DNA of 11,584 bases from Dentipellis sp. KUC8613 (GCA_002286715.1 NSJX01000082.1:30660-42243); one strand, 5' to 3'. Counted from the stretch's first letter, positions 1-7,103 are shown. Made by a program: numbers and translations. Notes: a model not told the origin generated them from the letters alone.

Positions 1-235
1 GCCCTCCACGCGCCCTCCGCCGCCTCCGCACGCTGTCTGTCGCTTTCGCACGCCCTCCGCGCCCTCCGTGTGCCGTCCACGCCGTGTGCGCACCATCTGG
101 GCGCGCTCCACGCGCTTCAGCCGCCATCTGGGCTCTCCAACCGCCCTGCGTCGCCTTCTCTGCACTGTCATCCACGCTCTCCGCTGCCGTCCCGTGCCCT
201 CCTCGTGCCCTCTGCACTCTGGAACCTCGTGGTAG
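1..235 (+). repeat. C-rich minisatellite array (right-hand tail, truncated by window start)
   Basis: Irregular 10-11 bp units of the type CGCCCTCCACG run from the window edge to about position 235, where the sequence changes abruptly to T-rich. The segment at 135-160 (beginning CTCCAACCGCCCTGCG) matches 11208-11233 with 2 differences in 26 bp. That second site also lies about 100 bp from the right end of a C-rich array, so this is probably the right end of an array of the same family and orientation as 9980-11335. Open frames through it are composition artefacts. Confidence 0.8.
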
Positions 236-324
236 GTTTCTTTCTTATCTTCCTAGTTCTGTCTTCATTGAACTGCCCCCAAGACTATTAAGTGTTTTCA
301 TTGCAATGGTATGTTGTCTTTTCA

Positions 325-367
325 ACTAGTGAGGAGTGGGCCGGCAAGCGGCAGGATCTGATTCATC
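325..367 (+). mobile_element. ACTAGT-type element end fragment, copy 1
   Basis: Begins ACTAGTGAGGAGTGGGCCGG and ends TCTGATTCATC. It is identical to 5732-5774 except for one base in 43. It resembles the end of the fold-back element at 5010-5184, which begins ACTAGTTGGGAGTGG and carries TCTGATTCAGC. The flanks of the two copies are unrelated, so this is a dispersed repeat, probably one terminus of a small non-autonomous element. No partner terminus or target-site duplication is visible. Confidence 0.55.
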
Positions 368-436
368 CTGTGTTGTTGCTGCCCAAAATCATTTTCATAC
401 ATAGCTTTGTCACAACAAGAATATATTTGACTCCAT

Positions 437-490
437 TTAATTTGACATAATTTGATTGAATTTACTCATATCTGATTTGACTTGATTTAT
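437..490 (-). repeat. Degenerate TCAAA/TCAAG pentamer patch
   Basis: On the minus strand this reads as loosely repeated TCAAA and TCAAG pentamers. Related patches lie at 4983-5009, directly next to the fold-back element, and at the window end, 11567-11584. It is a minor simple repeat that appears near ACTAGT-type elements more than once. Confidence 0.4.
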
Positions 491-1337
491 TTAATGTGAA
501 TTTATAGAAATTTATAGAATCTCATTCAATGCTGTATGTAGTATTTATAGTATACCTGAGTTGTTGTGTAGCTACACTTACATGTTTTGCAGAGTGGCAT
601 GTGACATAAAATTTTATTGCATGCAACAGTCATTTAGCACTGTGAATAACTCAATGCACAAGCATTTTGTAATGCTGCCAGTTCAAATATGGATTGAGCC
701 AGATGGATTGCTATGGTTGCTGTAAGTCCTCCCTACACACTACAGACAATGTGCTGTATATAAACATCTTAGCAACATTAGCTACCATACACTGTGCCTA
801 ACTGAAATAATGATCACATTGTTGTTGACTAAGATCTAACCAGTAAAACCATGTGATTAATTCTCAGAGACCAGTAGCACACATGGTATCTAGTCTACTC
901 TAATGGTCAGCTGCTTTGACTGAAGATGCCACCAATATTATAATCTCCTATAGATGAGGAACCTAGAAAGCATATGGTGAGCATGAGGAGATCATATAAG
1001 AAAAGGGACGGTGGGGTGTGAGACGGCCCGACAGGGCGCGAAGAAGGAGCGACGTGGCGTTGAGAGCGCGCGGCGCAGCGCGAAGACGACGGGAAAGGGC
1101 GCGAGACGGCCCCATAGTAAGCGCGAAGACGGCGTGGCGGGGAGTGAAGACGGCGCGGCATGGCGGAGGACGGCAGCATGGGGCATTTGGCGGTGGGTCA
1201 CAGACGGCGCAGCGGGACGCGCAGATGGTGCGGTGGGGCAGAAGACGGCGACGTGGGGCACAGACAGTGCGGCGAAGGTCGCTAACGGCGGCAGGGGGCA
1301 GAAGATGGTGGCGGGGGGCGCAAAATGGCCCCATAGT

Positions 1338-1522
1338 GCCCGAAATCGGCGCGGCGGGGCGCAGATGGCACGGCGGGGGGCGTAGACGATGGCGGGGGGC
1401 GGAAGACGGCGACGAGGGGCGGAAGACGGCCCCATGGGGCCCGAAATCGGTGCGGCGGGGGGCGTAGATGGTGGCGGGGGGCGGAAGAGGGCGGCGAGGG
1501 GCGGAAGACGGCCCGAAATCGG
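1338..1522. repeat. Higher-order repeat marked by box GCCCGAAATCGG
   Basis: The 12-bp box GCCCGAAATCGG occurs exactly at 1338-1349, 1439-1450 and 1511-1522, spaced 101 and 72 bp. Each is followed by GGCGGGGCGCAGA-type sequence, and the first two are preceded by GGCCCCAT. The spacing indicates a local tandem duplication of a unit of about 100 bp, with a deletion in the third interval. Confidence 0.6.
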
Positions 1523-1557
1523 CGCAGCGGGGCGCAGACGGCACAGCGGAGGGTGTA

Positions 1558-1620
1558 GATGGCGCGGCAGGCCGTTGAGATGGCGCGGCGGGTCATTGAG
1601 ATGGCGCGGGGCGACGCACA
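1558..1620. repeat. 21-bp tandem repeat, 3 units
   Basis: Three contiguous 21-bp units start at 1558, 1579 and 1600, each beginning GATGGCGCGG. The first two are nearly identical and the third diverges at its end. The same 21-bp period recurs at 2141-2200, 7104-7270 and 10301-10384. Confidence 0.7.
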
Positions 1621-1852
1621 GACGGCGTCGTTGGGCACGAAGACGGCGGTGTGGGGTGCGGATGGCGCAGCGGGGCCCGAAGATGGCGCGGCGGCGGCGC
1701 AGGCAGCGGCGTGGGGTGCAGATGGCGGCGGGGCCCGGAGACGGCGGCGTGGGGCACAGACGGCCCCATAGGGGCGCGAGGCAGGCCCATAGTGCGAAAA
1801 AGGCGGGGCGGGGTGGGGCGCGAAGACGGCACCATGCGGCTGAGACTGCACG

Positions 1853-2239
1853 GCGCAGCGGCAGCATGCGCAGACGGTGGGACGGGGCATGAGACGGCCC
1901 TACGAAGCAAAAAAAGGGCGGGGCGGGGTGTTGAGAGTGTGTCGCGCCGCGCGACAGGGCGCGACACGACACGACAGCGGCGGGGTGGGGCGCGAGACAG
2001 CCCACAGGCCGCGAAAAGGGCGGAATGGGGGCTGAGAGCGCGTGGCGGCGCGCAAAGACGGCGGGGTGGGGTGCGCAAACGGCAGGGCGGGGCACGAGAT
2101 GGGCCACGGGGCGCAAAGACGGGGCGGAGTGGCGCTAGAGGGCGTCGCTGGGGCGTGGGGAGGCGTCGCTACGGCGCAGGGTGGCGTTGCTGACGGTGTC
2201 GTTGAGGTGCGAAACAGCGTCGGTGGGGTGCGGGGCGGC
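1853..2239 (+). repeat. Segmental duplicate 1 (partner at 7602-7935)
   Basis: About 390 bp align in the same orientation with 7602-7935, at roughly 80% by eye. The shared order is: a GCAGACGGTGG start; GAGACGGCCCTACGA; GGTGTTGAGAGTG against GATGTTGAGAGTG; CAGCCCACAGG against TGGCCCACAGG; and a GGCGTCGCT-rich tail. In the best aligned stretch (around 1941-1972) all five differences are CG in this copy and CA or TG in the other. This is a duplication inside repeat DNA, not a gene. Confidence 0.7.
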
Positions 2240-2305
2240 AGCGGGGAGCGTGAAATGGCGGCGGGGGGAGCAAAACGACGGCAGGGGGCGTCGAAACGGC
2301 ACGGC

Positions 2306-2341
2306 GGGGGGCGCAGGGGGCGGCAGGGGGCATGAAGAGGG
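2306..2341 (+). other. Potential G-quadruplex
   Basis: Four G-runs (6, 5, 5 and 3 G) lie within 36 nt, with loops CGCA, CGGCA and CATGAAGA. This fits a G4-capable sequence if loops up to 8 nt are allowed. It is one of the densest G-run clusters in the arrays. Confidence 0.4.
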
Positions 2342-2350
2342 CGCGGCGCA

Positions 2351-2492
2351 CTGTTGAGAACACAGGGCGGGGTGTTGATGGGAAGCGAGGACGAGTAATG
2401 GTGGCGAGGGCGAGGGAAGAAGAAAAAGAAAGAGAAGAAAGAAGAAAGAGAAAAAAAAAACTTACCTTTCCCTGCCGCTCGGCCTCTCCCAT
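2351..2492 (-). other. Donor-like box P1: mini-exon plus candidate intron
   Basis: On the minus strand an ATG at 2492 is followed by nine codons (MGEAERQGK) and then, exactly 27 nt after the A of ATG, the consensus donor GTAAGT (2465-2460). A pyrimidine-rich stretch (complement of 2412-2460) follows, and the first CAG, in CTCAACAG, is at 2358-2351. That would give an intron of about 115 nt. A near copy lies at 4041-4074 and positional equivalents at 7010-7042, 8840-8863 and 9911-9921. The peptide matches no family I know. Splicing is inferred only from the motif; the segment could equally be a non-coding repeat. Confidence 0.3.
2412..2460 (+). repeat. 49-nt uninterrupted polypurine tract
   Basis: Every base from 2412 to 2460 is A or G, mostly GAA/AAG triplets ending in ten A. 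The equivalent tract of the second module (3995-4029) is 35 nt. Such tracts can form triplex DNA. Read on minus, it is a polypyrimidine tract directly after the donor-like GTAAGT. Confidence 0.8.
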
Positions 2493-2517
2493 CCATTGTT
2501 GTATCTTCCGGCGTTCG

Positions 2518-2548
2518 AGCGTGCGTTTGTGCGTGCATTTGTGCGTAT
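2518..2548. repeat. GTGCGT-rich alternating tract of module P1
   Basis: GTGCGTTTGTGCGTGCATTT-type sequence with GTGCGT units about 12 bp apart. It is matched by the longer GT-rich tract at 4109-4163, in the same position relative to the purine tract and CTCTCCCATC box. Alternating purine-pyrimidine content gives some Z-DNA potential. Confidence 0.5.
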
Positions 2549-3994
2549 ACGAGGGGTAGAGGGTGTCGGAGGCGCGGCAGAGGTTGGCACGGGTACAGGG
2601 ACGCAAATCCACGGCATACAGGCACAGTGCGCGTCCTGTGCCATCGCTAAGGCACGTAGGGCGCAGCGACGGCGGAGGTGCGGGACAGGGCGGCGCAGGC
2701 ACGGGCACGAATCCACGGCGTACGGACACAAAACGGCAGCGCGCGGGTGTGGAGTGTGCATCCTGCGCCGTTGCTAAGGCGCACAGGGTGCAGCGGCAAC
2801 GCGGGGCGGTGGCGGAGGCACGGGACAGGGCAGCGCAGGCTCGGGGGACCATCTGTCGCGTCCCGAGACGTGCCTTTTGCGTCACTTCTGGTGCGCAGAG
2901 CAGGGCGTTGAGAGCGCGAATGGCGCATCGATAAGTGAGCGGGGCGGCACAACAGGACCGTCTGTCGCGCTCCTCATCCGGAGCCTGCTGCGTCGTTGCT
3001 GGGGCGCGTGGGGCGGCAAGAGCACGAACTGGGCGGGGCGAGAGTGCAGAAGGCGACAAGATCACAACGCGGGCGTGGCGGCGGCACGAGGGCGCACAAG
3101 GGCGGCGCAGGGCCATGGGCCACGGGATGGCAATGCGGGGACGTGTGACGGGGACGCAAGGGCGCGTGAGCGCAGCATGGGGTGACAGGCCACAAAACAG
3201 CGCTGTCGGAGCGCACGTATGTGGGTGGCGGCGGGTGGTGGCGAGGACGACATGAGGCGCCATGTGGCAGCGCAAGATGGTGCTGTTGGGGCGTGCCACG
3301 GTGGCGAATGAAGGCGGCACAAGAGCACACGGTGGCGGCGTGAGGGGGTGTGGCGGCGAAGGAGGTGCAAGACTGCATCCATGTGCTGCAGTATTGCTAG
3401 GGGGCGTGAGGTGGGGAGAGTGCGCGCGGCTCGGCGCGAGGGAGTGAGAGAGCATGTAGGTCAGCGGGAGCGAGAGCACACACGCCTCATGCACTGTTTC
3501 TGGGGGCAAAACGGCGTCGTGGGGACGCGATGGGGCAAAAGGCGGCGGCGGTGGCGAGAGAGACGGGGGGCGGCATCACAATGGCGGCACTGGGGCGTGT
3601 AACGGTGTCACAAAGACACAACGGGGGCTAAAGACAGCGGCTGGGCATGGGGCGCGCAGACGGCGGCGGGGCGCGCAAGACGGCCCCATGGGGCCCAACG
3701 ACGGCGGCGTGGGGCGCAGATGGCCCAGCGGGGCTCTGGCGCGATCGCGCCCAGGGCGGCATCGCTAGGGTGCAGGGTGAAGTCGGTGGGACGCTACGCC
3801 CCTCAGAGAGCGTGCGACAGCGCCGGTGGGCCAGCGACGGCAGCGCGATGGTGCGCGACGGCCGAGTGAGGGCGGTGAGGGCGGTGAGGGCGAGTGCGGC
3901 GAGCGACGGCCCGTCACGGCGTGTTACGGAGCATGAGGGCGGACGGGGGTGTGGAGAGCCCCACCGGGGTTTAGACAGCGCGGCGAGGGAGAAT
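2549..3994 (-). repeat. Degenerate G-rich array, second block, with a tandem duplication at 2592-2840
   Basis: This is less regular than the first block. Two consecutive copies of a unit of 104-140 bp are visible: ATCCACGGCRTACRG-type sequence at 2607 and 2711, GCTAAGGC at 2646 and 2773, and CGGGACAGGG at 2681 and 2821. The increasing offsets show insertions in the second copy. CTGTCGCGTCCC-type sequence recurs near 2853 and 2963. No coding signal is supported; both strands carry long open frames because of composition. Confidence 0.65.
3866..3892. repeat. 9-bp tandem repeat GTGAGGGCG x3
   Basis: Three exact consecutive copies of GTGAGGGCG. This is a small, recent-looking expansion inside the degenerate array. 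Confidence 0.8.
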
Positions 3995-4165
3995 GAGAAG
4001 GAAAAGAAGAGGAAGAAAGAAGAAAGAGGTAGTAGAAAGAACTTATCTTTTTCCTGTCGCTCTGCCTCTCCCATCTGTCTGAGTACCATTTGCCGGGCGA
4101 GCAGACTTGAGTGCGTGTGCATGCATGTTCGTATGCGTGTTCATGTGTGCGTGCGCGTGCGGCAG
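3995..4165 (-). repeat. Module P2: purine tract, donor-like box and GT-rich tract
   Basis: This copies 2412-2548 in order and orientation. It has a 35-nt purine tract (3995-4029), the box at 4041-4074, and a GT/CA-rich alternating tract to about 4163. CTCTCCCATC is shared with P1. On minus the ATG at 4074 opens MGEAERQEK, but there are 28 rather than 27 nt to the donor position, and the donor reads ATAAGT rather than GTAAGT. If this is a splice site it is therefore broken. P2 is continuous with module A and occupies the position where B and C carry their donor-like box. Confidence 0.55.
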
Positions 4166-4583
4166 TCTGTCTGTGACGATGAGGAGTGTAGTGAGCTGGA
4201 ACGACAAGACGCGTCTGTCACGACTGCCTTCGGCAATTCCCGCAAAGCGCGCGTGGTCTCGTCGACAGATCAGAATGCTTCCTCAGGCTGTGATAAAATT
4301 GCCCAAATGTTGAATAATTTAGGGAGTATGCGTAGTACATATTGTGAGCATGGCAAAGAATGAGAGATTATCTACTGCATAATTGGGCTCGGAATCGGCA
4401 GATTTCGTCAATAGAGCCCCTTTCCGCAACGCGACTTCGACTTTGCGGACGACTCTGATCTTAAAGAATTACGCAAAATTGAGGATACATGTATATTATG
4501 TTCTTCAATATGCACACAAATTTTCAGCTATATTGGCTACATATGAGAGCATACAGAAAACAAACATGTTGAAAAGTGAACAG

Positions 4584-4659
4584 ATGGGGCTCGAACCGTG
4601 AGAACTGACTTCCTAACGGGGCGATGCGAGGTCGCGCGAGTTCCTAAGGGCCGCCCCAT
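4584..4659 (-). other. 76-nt tRNA-like inverted repeat (not a callable tRNA)
   Basis: ATGGGGC at 4584-4590 pairs perfectly with GCCCCAT at 4653-4659. This encloses 76 nt in all, the size of a tRNA. On minus it contains GGTTCGAGCCC, which fits the Pol III B-box GGTTCGANNCC. However, the TTCGA lies directly against the terminal stem, with no room for a T-stem, and no D arm or anticodon arm folds convincingly. It may be a decayed tRNA-derived (SINE-like) segment or chance. Two copies of TTCCTAA followed by a G-run lie inside. Confidence 0.3.
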
Positions 4660-4667
4660 ATTTAGAA

Positions 4668-4687
4668 CTGATTCATAGATGAATCAG
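4668..4687. repeat. 20-bp palindrome CTGATTCATAGATGAATCAG, copy at module A end
   Basis: Nine-base arms CTGATTCAT/ATGAATCAG flank a 2-nt centre. The identity with 9454-9473 extends to 28 bp (4662-4689 and 9448-9475). A 7-bp-armed relative lies at 5581-5598. Half-site relatives lie at 6038-6046 and 11483-11504, and the half TCTGATTCATC ends the fragments at 325-367 and 5732-5774. Confidence 0.75.
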
Positions 4688-4693
4688 AACCTC

Positions 4694-5009
4694 TGAGGCT
4701 TTCATGGATATTCAATATGAACCTTTTGGATTACTCTTCACCATTGAGCATTCTGGTCATTATTTTCTTCTACTTGGGGTCTTGATAGTTGTAGTATACT
4801 AGTTCTTCTGCATCCTTGTGTAGCTATCAATAAAATGATTTCCAATGCTCTCACTATTTAGATTTAAGCTGGATATCTTGCATAGGTCAAATAACATCCA
4901 GCAAAATCCAGGAAAATTAAAGAGTCAGACAAAAAAAATATCACAGAAGATAATATCAAATAAAATTGGGTACCATACAGACAAATCAAATCAAGTCAGA
5001 TCAAGTCAA
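4694..5009. other. AT-rich spacer, no gene recognised
   Basis: Unique-looking sequence with no supported CDS. AATAAA at 4829-4834 could be a polyadenylation signal, but no upstream gene is recognisable. It ends in TCAAA/TCAAG pentamers (4983-5009) directly against the fold-back element. Confidence 0.5.
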
Positions 5010-5184
5010 ACTAGTTGGGAGTGGCATGCAGCAGATTCTGGTTTAGCCAGGGGGGGGATATTTCATGTTCATTATTACTTGGGTATATAATAAAACCAAG
5101 AACTCATTAGTATTTACTGAGATGAAATAACCCCCCTGGCTGAATCAGATCTGCCGCACTTGTGACGGCCCACTCCCAACTAGT
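5010..5184. mobile_element. 175-bp fold-back (MITE-like) element with ACTAGT termini
   Basis: Both ends start ACTAGTTGGGAGTGG. The inverted arms share GCAGAT, TCTG, a GCCAGGGGGG run and ATTTCAT before reaching a short AT-rich centre (about 5080-5105), itself able to form a CTTGG/CCAAG hairpin. The left arm lacks about 7 bp present in the right. It has no coding capacity. Size, long inverted arms and dispersed relatives (325, 5247, 5732) fit a non-autonomous DNA element. The palindromic ACTAGT could be terminus or target; a clear target duplication is not separable from it. The family is not one I recognise. Confidence 0.6.
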
Positions 5185-5246
5185 CATGCCAAGAGCTATG
5201 ACTTTCATCTCACTTATAAGTTGAAAAAAGTGACTGCTTTTCTCTA

Positions 5247-5292
5247 GCTGAATCAGATCTGCCGCACTTGTGACGGCCCACTCCCAACTAGT
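5247..5292 (-). mobile_element. Extra 46-bp terminus of the fold-back element
   Basis: These 46 bp are identical to the right end of the neighbouring element (5139-5184) in the same orientation, 108 bp further on. They end in the same ACTAGT. Identity without a single mismatch suggests a recent event, such as a nested or aborted insertion or a local duplication of one end. Confidence 0.75.
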
Positions 5293-5320
5293 AAGTATGT
5301 TATGAAATCTTGTAGTCATG

Positions 5321-5494
5321 GCTATGGTGTTCATATAGACACCATAGCATAGACTGTTAAATATATATGGCTATGTGTACTATGGATACTTGACTGAGAC
5401 CTATGGGATCTGTAGAATAACATGGCTATCTATGGCTGCTATGGGTGTTATGGAACCCTCCATAGTTGACCATCTCATTCCATAGCTACCATAG
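5321..5494. repeat. CTATGG/CCATAG inverted-repeat patch
   Basis: CTATGG occurs at 5322, 5380, 5401, 5430 and 5439, and its complement CCATAG at 5342, 5460, 5480 and 5489. That is nine in 175 bp, with the two orientations mostly segregated left and right. At the left edge GCTATGGTGT (5321-5330) and ACACCATAGC (5339-5348) form a perfect 10-bp stem with an 8-nt loop. It may be a decayed small inverted-repeat element. No coding signal. Confidence 0.55.
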
Positions 5495-5731
5495 TCTAGA
5501 TAATTGGGCCCCTTACTATGAAAATTGAAATTTTTTCAGATGACGGCGCTGGGAGCACGCTGCGCCGCACAACAGGGTTCTGATTCAGCCATGAATCACT
5601 TTTAATTAGACATACTCGCAGGTCGCGTCGTCCGATTTTAATCATACAAACAGGAAATGCTTTCCCACGCCTTGCTTCTGTGCGCCTCAACAGTTCACTT
5701 TCCAAGATGTTCTTTTTCTGTATGCTTTGAT
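5495..5731. other. Spacer with a relative of the 20-bp palindrome
   Basis: No gene is seen. At 5541-5599 a GC-rich leader (GGCGCTGGGAGCACGCTGCG) is followed by TTCTGATTCAGCC and ATGAATCAC. The arms TGATTCA (5581-5587) and TGAATCA (5592-5598) are perfect. The layout, GC-rich leader then TCTGATTCA, copies that of the ACTAGT-type elements. Confidence 0.5.
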
Positions 5732-5774
5732 ACTAGTGAGGAGTGGGCCGGCAAGCGGCAGGGTCTGATTCATC
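5732..5774 (+). mobile_element. ACTAGT-type element end fragment, copy 2
   Basis: Matches 325-367 with a single difference in 43 bp, in the same orientation, 5.4 kb away. It begins ACTAGTGAGGAGTGGG and ends TCTGATTCATC. Flanking sequences differ, so it moved or was copied as a short unit. Confidence 0.6.
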
Positions 5775-6048
5775 TTTGGGTCTCCATTGTCCTAGCAGTT
5801 CACAACATTTTTTATGACACCTTGCATGCACTTAGTAGAATTGCATTGAAGATACTCTCCACATATATAGAGCAATATTTGTAAGTGCTGGTAAAATGTA
5901 AACCTAGCATATGCATTGTTGGGCCCCATATCCACAGGTTCAAGAAATTGTTATTTTCCACAACATAGATCCAAATATGCTTACCATCCAGGCAAAATGA
6001 GGATGAATTCATACAATAGAGTGTATAGAAAATGAATATGAATCACTA
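5775..6048. other. AT-rich spacer, no gene recognised
   Basis: I see no supported gene, RNA or repeat in this stretch apart from ATGAATCAC at 6038-6046. That half of the 20-bp palindrome sits exactly at the border with the G-rich array. Confidence 0.5.
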
Positions 6049-6961
6049 GGTGTGTGACGGCACCGCCGGAGCGCACAACATTAGCGCGATGGGATGGAGA
6101 ACGTGGCACGACGGCGCGGGACGGCGGCAGCGCGAAAACAGTGACACGGGCACGCAGCGGCACGAGACGGCCCGGCCCAAAGACGGCGTGGCGCCAAGAC
6201 GGCGCAGCGCGGCGCAAAGACAACACCGCATGGACGGGGCGGCATGGCGCGAGACAGGGTGGCGACAAGCGAGAACGACGGCGAGGCGACATGCGAGGCG
6301 GCGAGGTAGAATCTGTGACGGCACGTGAAAGCGCGCGAAGGAGGATGATGGCGCAAAGACAGGTGACTGCGCGCAAGGGCGCGTGAGGGCGGCACGGGGC
6401 AGGCGATGGCGGCATGGGGCATATGGCGGCAGCGAGGGTCTTGTGGCGGCGGTGCGACAACGTGTGACAGCACACGAAGGCAGCGAGGGGGATGACATGG
6501 CGGCACGACGGGTGTGACGAGGTTGCGACGACGCGACGGCGGGTGGGGGCGAGCGAGGGAGCGTGACGGCGGCGCGAGGGCAGGTGGGCAGAAAATGGCA
6601 CCGAGGGCTCAAACAGCGCGAAGGGGGTTTGGGAGAGAGCGAGAGGACAGGATGAGGGAGCAAGGGCACGGCGCGGGCACGAGCAGGTGCAAGGGGGCGC
6701 CGGAGCATGAGATGGCGGCCGCGACAGGACATGAGCGAGGTAGCGGCGGGGATGCGCGTGCGAGAACCATGAGCGCGAGCGAAACGCAAGGGCCTGGTTG
6801 AGGCACGAGGTATTGCTGGGGCATGCAGCGGCGTCGGTGGGGCGCCGTAGCGCCGAGATGGCGTCGGTGGGGCGTCGGTGGGCGAAGAGGGTCTCACTTG
6901 GGCACGAGGCGGCGTCGCGAAGGACCCTTTTTGCGCGTACTACGCTTCGACATTCGTCCGG

Positions 6962-7042
6962 CTAGAGAGGAACATCTCAGGGAAGAAGGAAAGCCCAAAA
7001 TGCATAAATACGTACCTCTTTATCCAGTTGCGTTCTTTTCAT
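6962..7042 (-). other. Donor-like box D: mini-exon plus 54-nt candidate intron
   Basis: On minus an ATG at 7042 opens MKRTQLDKE and, exactly 27 nt on, meets GTACGT (7015-7010). This is the same ATG-to-donor distance and phase 0 as P1, although the nine codons differ. A pyrimidine-rich stretch and CTCTCTAG (ending 6962) follow, giving a 54-nt GT-AG interval typical of fungal introns. CTGAG is the closest branch-like match. The box aligns with B and C on plus (ACGTACCTCTTTATCCAG here, ACGCACCTGTAACCAG in B). The evidence is motif-based only. Confidence 0.35.
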
Positions 7043-7103
7043 TTCCCAGGCGCGAAGACCACGGGCGTGAGACGGCAACGCAGGGGTGTGGCGTGGCTGC
7101 GGA

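Larger units (their letters stand above)
236..1009. other. AT-rich spacer, no gene recognised
   Basis: This roughly 770-bp stretch is AT-rich and mostly unique. I see no coding signal: open frames are short and match no family I know. It holds the ACTAGT-type fragment at 325-367, a degenerate TTTGA-type patch at 437-490, and a 12-bp perfect palindrome GTGTAGCTACAC at 566-577. The right border with the G-rich array falls near 1010, just after an AT-rich purine stretch. Confidence 0.6.
1010..2411 (-). repeat. G-rich (+) / C-rich (-) minisatellite array, first block
   Basis: Degenerate 10-21 bp units such as GGCGCGAAGACGGC and GGGGCGCAGACGG run almost without interruption. The C-rich strand is minus. 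Internal order includes the box GCCCGAAATCGG (1338, 1439, 1511), a 21-bp tandem triplet (1558-1620) and a 21-bp phased run starting at 2141, 2162 and 2183. It also contains the segment duplicated at 7602-7935. Long open frames occur on both strands in several frames at once, because the units lack stop codons, so I do not call any CDS. Confidence 0.8.
4166..4693 (-). other. Conserved module A (array-head module, outward strand minus)
   Basis: This shares an ordered set of boxes with 9000-9475 (B, same orientation) and 9475-9790 (C, inverted). Box 1 is CGGCAATTCCCG (4231-4242). Box 2 is AT-rich, around ATAAAATTGCCCAAATGTTG (4292-4322). Box 3 runs from about 4408 to 4465 and contains ACGCGACTTCGA and GACTCTGATCTTA. 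Box 4 is GAACAGATGGGGCTCGAACC (4578-4597). Box 5 is the 20-bp palindrome (4668-4687). From box 1 onward, about 48 bp align with the reverse complement of 9743-9790. No protein is recognised. Its place at the head of the C-rich minus strand suggests a promoter or leader-like role, which is inference. Confidence 0.6.

Noticed and set aside
992..2116. Open frame of 374 codons on minus in the first G-rich array
   Set aside because: Low-complexity Pro/Ala/Arg repeats with several simultaneous alternative frames; no conserved domain or codon preference visible.
2412..2460. Poly(A) tail of a retroposed transcript
   Set aside because: The tract is mixed GAA/AAG rather than pure A, is repeated in a conserved block at 3995-4029, and has no flanking target duplication that I can see.
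2466..2492. MGEAERQGK / MGEAERQEK as a conserved peptide shown by two copies
   Set aside because: The two copies are nearly identical at DNA level through recent duplication, and the other donor-like boxes encode different residues, so peptide conservation itself is not evidence of coding.
2169..3509. Open frame of 446 codons on minus, spanning array and module P1
   Set aside because: It runs through array, purine tract and array without any change in coding signal, and overlapping frames are open too. Explained by composition.
4584..4659. Functional tRNA gene on minus
   Set aside because: Size, terminal stem and B-box fit, but there is no T-stem, D arm or anticodon arm, and the TTCGA lies against the acceptor-like stem.
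5812..6012. 66-codon open frame on minus in the AT-rich spacer as a small gene
   Set aside because: No recognisable domain and no partner copy. Length is within what an AT-moderate spacer yields by chance.
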